The notes beneath the pieces are model-generated. The model did no database searches, had not been told where the DNA came from, and saw only the letters and a list, made by a program, of their open reading frames with translations. From Psophocarpus tetragonolobus (lineage: Eukaryota; Streptophyta; Magnoliopsida; Fabales; Fabaceae), in the NCBI GenBank assembly GCA_037954015.1, contig CM075691.1, positions 19,557,482 to 19,621,481 of the forward strand: a DNA stretch of 64,000 bases, given 5' to 3'. Every line of letters begins with the position of its first letter. Position 1 is the first letter of the stretch. This document shows, piece after piece, positions 57,975 through 64,000 of this stretch. The position numbers were made by a program, and so were the translations under genes.

Positions 57975-58861
57975 TATGTATTAAAATCATGTCTTTATTT
58001 ATTTTTTAACTATTTAGACTTGTTTACCTATATAAACCATAAATTTACTGAATGATAAAATTATGAATTGTCCAAAATTGACTGTTTAAACAACACAAAG
58101 TTCATATTAAACCCTGAAAATATATTAATATCATATAAATTAGTTAGCATATATTGAACTTTTATAAAGCCTAATCATCCTATTTTTCATCTTTGCCGAT
58201 ATATAACTTGAGTAACATTAGTTTTAATTTTCATAATTTAATTTATATTTTTAATAGAATATTTTATTCGCCTATTAATTAACTAATCAGGTCATTAAGC
58301 CCTGTTTAAAATTTTAATAATGTATAATACGTCTTTTGCTTATGAAATAAGTTTTTGAACAGGTGAATATATGATAAGCAAGGGATTATAAAAAAAAAAA
58401 ATATAGGACAAGCAAGACTTGAAAATAACACACCAGAATTTAAAAAAAAAAAAAAAAATCTCATGACAAGAAAGATAGACTTGAACCAAAATATTTTCAA
58501 ATAAGTGAATTTTATTTGAACTCAACTATCTATGCAATAATTAAGGTGTACCTTATCAAACAAAGAGTCCACTATTTTTCTACCCATTTTTCTCAAAAAC
58601 TGTTATACTTACTATACCCCACCTCTACGGCTTCATCTTATGTACTACTAATTCATTTTCCTGTTAAAATATTATAGTTGTCGAACATAGCCATTACTAG
58701 TTCGGTCGATACGTGTATTTTAAATAATGAGACGATAAAATAAAAGTATTTTACCCCATGGGGCCGGAAATATATAGTACACATAAAAGTAAAAGAATTT
58801 TAGGTTAAAAAATGATAGAGATATTTTCAAAATTTTAAAAATATTTTGATTTTATGCAGAA

Positions 58862-58904
<43 letters not shown>

Positions 58905-60556
58905 TTTTAAAAATATGTATAAAATATTTTTTTAAAAAAATAAATTAAATTAAAATTCAATCCTACAAAATTAAGTCAAAATTCAATGTTTAACTACTTA
59001 AGGTATTTGGGGAGAGAGGTCTCTGGTATCATAGTTGTCAAGAAGCTTTCTCGTATCGTGGTGAAAGAGAAGGTCTCTCTATCTCGAGTTTCTTCCTTTG
59101 CAAGTAAAAGTTTCAAACATACAAACCAATTTAGTATATGATGTTTTTGGATTGTTTTACTTTTTTTTTGTTTTTTTATATTTAGTTTTTTTTTTTAGTA
59201 ATTAGTTGCATAAATTTTGTATGTATTTCATTAAAAATTTCATTTTTTAATAAAAAAGTTTAAATTTTGACTTTGTTTTATAAAAATATCTATTTTTTGA
59301 CTAGCGACCTAATATAAGGTCAAACAAAATTCAGAAAATAACAATATGAATAAAATATTAGTCGAACAAACATTATTTTGTTTTATTGTATAAGCAGATC
59401 AAAAGTTGAACTGCTTGAATTAATAGCTCTATAAAATATACCAAAATTAATTGATGAAAAATCTTAGAAACATATTTTCCTACATATGTATTTATTTAAA
59501 TATATTTTAATAAATTTAAATTGATTAAAGAATATAAAGTTAAAATAAAAGTTGTTTGTTTCTTAAAAATAAATTTATCTTGATTATAAAATTTTTATAT
59601 GATAGCTTTATTTTAAATTTATTATATATTAAATATCTTTACGTATGTCCCTATAATGTGTGTTATTATATCTTGTCCCGCCAAAATATATACCTAATAA
59701 TGTTGTTGGTTTAAGACTTTTAAAAAAGTTTAATATTATTATTTTTATAAGCCTCTTAATTTTGATTGTTTTATCTCATTTAAAATAATTTCTCATTAAT
59801 TTATATTAATAAAAATATATTAATTGACTTAATTTTTTAATTCATTAAATCTTATCTAAATTAATTCAATGAAAATAATACTATTAATTTTAAAAAGTTT
59901 CATTTTATTATTTACTTTAGAAATAAAAATACGTCGGATGTACGTGTCCAATGCTTTTCTCTTCCTAAATAAAATAATTAACCCTTTTCCTTTTTTCATA
60001 ATATCTACAAAATTAGATGAAATTGGGTAACGAATGGCATGTGCAGTGGTTATTTATTACCCGATCCACTACAAAAACTCTTTATTCATTACCTGCTAAA
60101 AACTCGTCGGGTACCCATCATAAAAATTTCTCTGCAAGTTTTTTAATGTTCGTGAGCATCCACTGATACCCACAAATATTTTAAAATGATTTTTTTCAGA
60201 ATATTACTTTTATAAGAAGTTTTATAAAATAAATCATTTATTTTTTAAATCTACAAATAAAATTATACAATTTATTACAAGATTAATTAGATCTAAAATA
60301 GATAATGTAATATAAATATATACAAAATGTTTAATTCAAATAGAATCTTTATTTTATATTATTGAAGTTTTTTTAATAAATAATTTTATTAATTATGAAG
60401 TTTTCATAAAAAATAAGATTGATATCAATGACATTTGATAATTAATATTTTAATTTTATTTATTTCATAATTTAACGGGCATGAATATTATGATACATGT
60501 ACTCGTGTCCGTTAAGGAGTGAGTATGAAAAAACTTGAACCGCAAGTGGTAGTATG

Positions 60557-61253
60557 TGATGCACTCCCTTGATGTCTTCAACCAAGGTTTCTTCCTCTAA
60601 GAAGATGGAGGATGGAAAAGGCTAGGAGGGGGTGGTTTTGACGTCACTTTCTAAGGAAAAGATAAGTCAAAATTTACTTGAGGCTTGCCACAAGGGAGAG
60701 GACCCTTGATAAATGCTTTTAGGGAGAGATTCCTCAAGAGAGAAGATTCTCAAAAATGACACTTAAGAATAAAAACTCAAAGGAGTCTTACTTTATTCAA
60801 TCGTGTCCATACAAGAGGGAGTGAAGGAGTATATATAGCCCAATAGAAGAGCTTGGACACACAAACCTAGGCAATATGGGACTTGAGCTTAATTAGGCTT
60901 AAGACTAATTAACCCAAGCTTAAGGCGTAAGTGAGGTGTCTAAGTGCACCCCAATGGGTGTGGATAGAAACTCTTATTTTAGGGGATGGACAAGCCCAAC
61001 ACACCTAAAATAAGGGCATATTCTATTATTACTCCTTCCTTTTTACTTCCTACACCTATACACCTAGGAAAATGGCCTAAATACATGGCCTTAGGGAATA
61101 AAACTATGCACCCTAAATATCTAAATAATTATAAAATATTTACAAGTAAAAAACCCTAAGACTAAGGCTCCAAGTCTTCATGTAAGCATCCATCCAAGCC
61201 TAATCTCCTTCTCTTGAATCCTCCTAGCCATGATGCTAGGTGAGATTGTATCA
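60557..61253 (-). mobile_element. solo LTR of the gypsy family, with target duplication
   Basis: A 697-bp LTR starting TGATGCACTCCC and ending TTGTATCA, flanked by perfect GTATG copies at 60,552-60,556 and 61,254-61,258. Copy A lacks it at the matching place, which proves insertion. The reverse complement is related to the LTR at 1,837-2,558. There is no internal sequence, so the rest was lost by LTR-LTR recombination. Confidence 0.93.
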
Positions 61254-62032
61254 GTATGTATTTATAGTATCTATGCAAATATTTTGACAAATTTTATTCA
61301 CAACTATCCTGGAACACGATTTTCTTTTTTGTTATCCCTATGGCAACAACCCCCAAACATTGAAATTTAAAACAACCTTTCCGAGCATTAACTTATTATA
61401 GTTAAAAATTTCCAAAAAGATAAAAAAAAACTTATGATTGTTGGTAGAACTAGATTTTGTTATCTTTTTATACCGCTAAAATGGAAAAGATTAGTAGAGG
61501 GTTCCAGACCACCACGTCATCCATAGTTCCAACCAATAAACATACAACATATAATTAATTAATTAACTTATCTTAGAAATTATATAATTAAATAATTATA
61601 TATTGCATACTAATTGGTTGAAACCATGAATAACGTGGTAGTTCAGGACCATATAATAATTTTTCCTAGAAAAATATTGTATTAATTATTAAGATGATAT
61701 AAGATATACAATAAGAAAATAATAAATATGAATAAAAAAAAGATGGTAACATACAATTATATAACATTGAATGATATATGTAACAACTAATTCAACTAGA
61801 TAAAAAAAATGTTTCTAGAATTACCAACCACCAATCCAATAAAACCAATAATGCATGAAATTAAAAGAACACCCCTACCCAACAGACCAACCAAAGAAAC
61901 AATATGCCCACATAGTCACCTACTCTTTTGAATACACACATCAAATGGGTTGGTCTTCCATTTAAAACACTTAAGTAAACCATGAGCCTTGAGATTCACT
62001 TCCAAACTGTAAATTAAGATAGAATCTATAAG

Positions 62033-62590
62033 GCCCGCTTGGGGTGATTCTGAGTTTCTAATTTTTGGTTTTGAAATGTATTTTGAAAACAGAAACCTAT
62101 TCGGCAAAAATGGTTCTGCTTTGGTCTTTTACTCATTTGCGAGATAGTTTTCAATCAATTTTTAAAAACAATAAAATTTGGTTTTCAGATTTCTGTTTCT
62201 GTTTTTATTTAAGCTCACTACTTGACGTCACTTGTCACTATTGATCGGCAGTTACCAGCTCCACTTCTTACCAGAAGTCACCGACTGCCACCTTTGTCCG
62301 GCGATCATCGGCCACCACTTCTGACCACGGTCACCAGCCCCCACCTCCGACCAATAGTCACCTGTCATCCTCTTTCAATCGACGATCACCGATTGCCACC
62401 TCATTCACCTCTGACTAGTGATCACCGGATGCCACCTCCGACCAATGGTCACTGGCCGTCACCTTTGACTAATGGTCACCTGCCGCCACCTCTGCCCGGT
62501 GGTCACGGGTCGTCACCTTCGACTAGCGATCACTGAATGCCACCTCTAACCAATGATCATTGGTCGCCATGTTCGACTAGCGATCATTGC
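62033..62590. mobile_element. insertion in copy B carrying a 27-bp minisatellite
   Basis: Copy A reads continuously TCTATAAGATGGTCGAATC. In copy B, TCTATAAG is followed by GCCCGCTTGGGG, about 200 bp of A/T-rich sequence, then the minisatellite, then CTAAGATGGTCG resumes. The GCCCGCTTGGG start resembles ends of plant DNA transposons, but no inverted partner was seen at the right end. The (C)TAAG at both edges may be a short target duplication. Confidence 0.6.
62238..62590 (+). repeat. 27-bp minisatellite, about 13 units
   Basis: Units such as ACTAATGGTCACCTGCCGCC then ACCTCTG, each 27 bp, GC-rich, with variable positions. Because 27 is divisible by three, a stop-free frame of about 100 residues rich in Pro, His, Thr and Ser arises at 62,222-62,536, but there is no sign that it is a gene. 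Confidence 0.85.
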
Positions 62591-62905
62591 CTAAGATGGT
62601 CGAATCTAGTTGACCCAGTTTGAAGATAATGAATTTTCTCATTCACCATATGCACCATACAATAGAGATCCATAGAAGCTACCATAATTTTCTTGGTACT
62701 TTTCCAAAAATTAATTGATCACCACCTGTGTAGATAGATTTTGGTTGGCAAAATAGTGGAAATGCCATGATGAATATGTACTTGTAACTATCATGTATAA
62801 GAAAATTCACATGAAAATAGGATGAGAGATTGTTTCCTCTTAAAGATTATATAGAGGGAAAACTAAACTGACAATTGAAAAGATAAAATTTCTCAACAAC
62901 AAATT

Positions 62906-63428
62906 TCCTCCAATATGAATTCTATCCAAAAACACCCTCGAAGAGAACTATTAGGAGTTTAATGATTTATCATCAGGTCATAAAAAAATTCATGAGACAA
63001 TTTCTTATTTATTCATCTATTGACCTATGTTATTTTATGTGTTGTTTTCTCGATCCTTCCTAACATTGATAAATTATGTGTGCATTGTGTGACATTCATA
63101 CATATTTCTGTTATGACTATTGTTTAACAATGATTATATAAGCCAATACATATGTACATGGAGGAATTCGGTCTTCTGCCTAGACCAAATACCATGAAAC
63201 ATGCACAGCAAAGAAAAGATTAAGGAATCCCAACATAACCAATGTTCGATCTTGTTCTAGGCTAAAAATTGAATACCATGAAATGTGCATAACTAAGAGA
63301 AGATTAAAGTGTTATTAATTAATTAATTAACTTTAAGAAGGATTATTTAGATAAAACCGAGATTACATCCATATTACCTCATCTTTAATCAACTGCATAA
63401 AGCCAGTAGGTATAGGCCTAACACGCCA
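62906..63428. other. possible upstream half of an LTR
   Basis: Intergenic or LTR sequence before the TATA box at 63.43 kb. The LTR start was not found. No gene. Confidence 0.3.
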
Positions 63429-63439
63429 CTATAAATAGG
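63429..63439 (+). promoter_or_regulatory. TATA box, probably of an LTR promoter
   Basis: CTATAAATAGG, a strong plant TATA box, about 90 bp before the motif TTAAGCGTTGGAGTGTCCTT that I recall from the U5 end of plant gypsy LTRs. Confidence 0.5.
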
Positions 63440-64000
63440 CAGCAAGTATCGAAGTAACATTATTTATTGATTGCAAATTTATTACTATTTTACTTTCGAC
63501 TGAACTCTCCTTGACTTAAGCGTTGGAGTGTCCTTTTCAGGTACCCCACCCTCCAAAAAACAACCAAATTATTTTACCACCTTGACATATACCAAGAAAT
63601 ATATCCAACTACTAAAGTAGGTGGATTTCAGCGCACACTGTTGGACTCAAAGAAAACTTTTTGTTCCACTACATTTGGAACATTGAACGAGTAAGGAAGT
63701 AACAAGGAGCAATGCAAGAGAGCAAGGAGGGACATCTCAACCACAAGCTAAGCAAAGAGGCCAAAGGTGGTGGACGAGGCCAACTTGTCTAAAGTCAACA
63801 GACTCTTATAAGAGGAGATTTTGGAGTTAAGGCATGAAAACATGAACCTTAGGAGCCAAGACCAAAGTTGGCATGCCAAATAACCTAGTTCTTATAGGGG
63901 AGACAAAGATTCATATATAGAGGAATTTGCTGCACCTATCCACCATCGACATCCAACTAGCATCCATAAAGGGATATTTGTCGTTACTAGTGTTGTTCAA
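63429..64000 (+). mobile_element. probable gypsy LTR end, leader and gag start, cut by the window edge
   Basis: After the TATA box comes the AAGCGTTGGAGTGTCCTTTT / CAGGTACCCCACCC stretch typical of Tat-lineage LTR ends, then a leader. From about 63,757 one frame gives EANLSKVNRLL, stop, EEILELRHENMNLRSQDQSW and, after another stop, EEFAAPIHHRHPTS, similar in type to the coiled N-terminus of such gag proteins. Stops interrupt it. The rest lies outside. Confidence 0.5.

Larger units (their letters stand above)
57215..62905 (+). repeat. duplicated intergenic block, copy B
   Basis: The direct counterpart of 48,090-51,625. It matches in the same order, with extra sequence at about 58,040-58,280, 58,950-59,930, 60,557-61,253 (solo LTR) and 62,033-62,590 (minisatellite insertion). 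(TA)n arrays at 57,913-57,968 and 58,865-58,901 correspond to those in copy A. Confidence 0.85.

Noticed and set aside
62222..62536. Open frame of about 100 residues rich in Pro, His and Thr
   Set aside because: It arises from a 27-bp minisatellite inside an insertion absent from copy A; no start context or conservation supports a gene.

Overview
This is a plant nuclear genomic window, almost certainly from a legume and most likely a soybean relative (Glycine). The evidence is a Kunitz inhibitor gene of the legume seed type, a plant GT37 fucosyltransferase gene with introns, decayed pieces of RD19-like cysteine protease and SFR2 genes, very AT-rich intergenic DNA with long (TA)n runs, and abundant Ty3/gypsy, LINE, CACTA and MITE sequence. 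Species assignment is inference. There are no bacterial features, no CRISPR array and no organelle genes.

Layout. 1-2,558: 3' part of a decayed Ty3/gypsy element (+) ending in an LTR. 2.6-8.8 kb: intergenic DNA with a possible solo LTR, a GT-rich array, a CT-rich tract and a long (TA)n. 8,892-16,093: a probable CACTA transposon frame with an almost complete but broken LINE inside it. 17.08-21.0 kb: a small degenerate Ty3/gypsy element (+) whose integrase core is deleted. 21.0-24.9 kb: AT-rich DNA with two related MITEs. 24,969-30,256: a three-exon fucosyltransferase gene, the best conventional gene here; its 3.2-kb second intron holds LINE and gypsy debris. 31-33.4 kb: retroelement debris and one copy of a 1.05-kb dispersed repeat. 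33,408-41,459: a nearly complete Ty3/gypsy element (-) with two LTRs and a TCATG target duplication, apparently inserted into an older Athila-like element whose gag follows at 42.2-43.0 kb. 43.5-44.0 kb: a gypsy protease remnant (-). 44.28-46.96 kb: pseudogene pieces of an RD19-like cysteine protease and of SFR2, introns still present. 47.0-48.05 kb: second copy of the 1.05-kb repeat. 48.09-51.6 kb and 57.2-62.9 kb: two diverged direct copies of one intergenic block, flanking the Kunitz gene at 55,305-56,489. Copy B carries a solo LTR with a perfect 5-bp target duplication and an insertion with a 27-bp minisatellite. 62.9-64.0 kb: probable start of another gypsy element.

Only two genes look intact. 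The fucosyltransferase should be a Golgi type II membrane enzyme of cell-wall glycan synthesis. The Kunitz gene is the most unusual object: a secreted inhibitor domain of normal length runs, in the same open frame, into about 205 residues built from roughly 24 short QDS-type modules, which I do not recognise from any Kunitz protein I know. The two genes show no evident functional link; everything else is repeats and decay.
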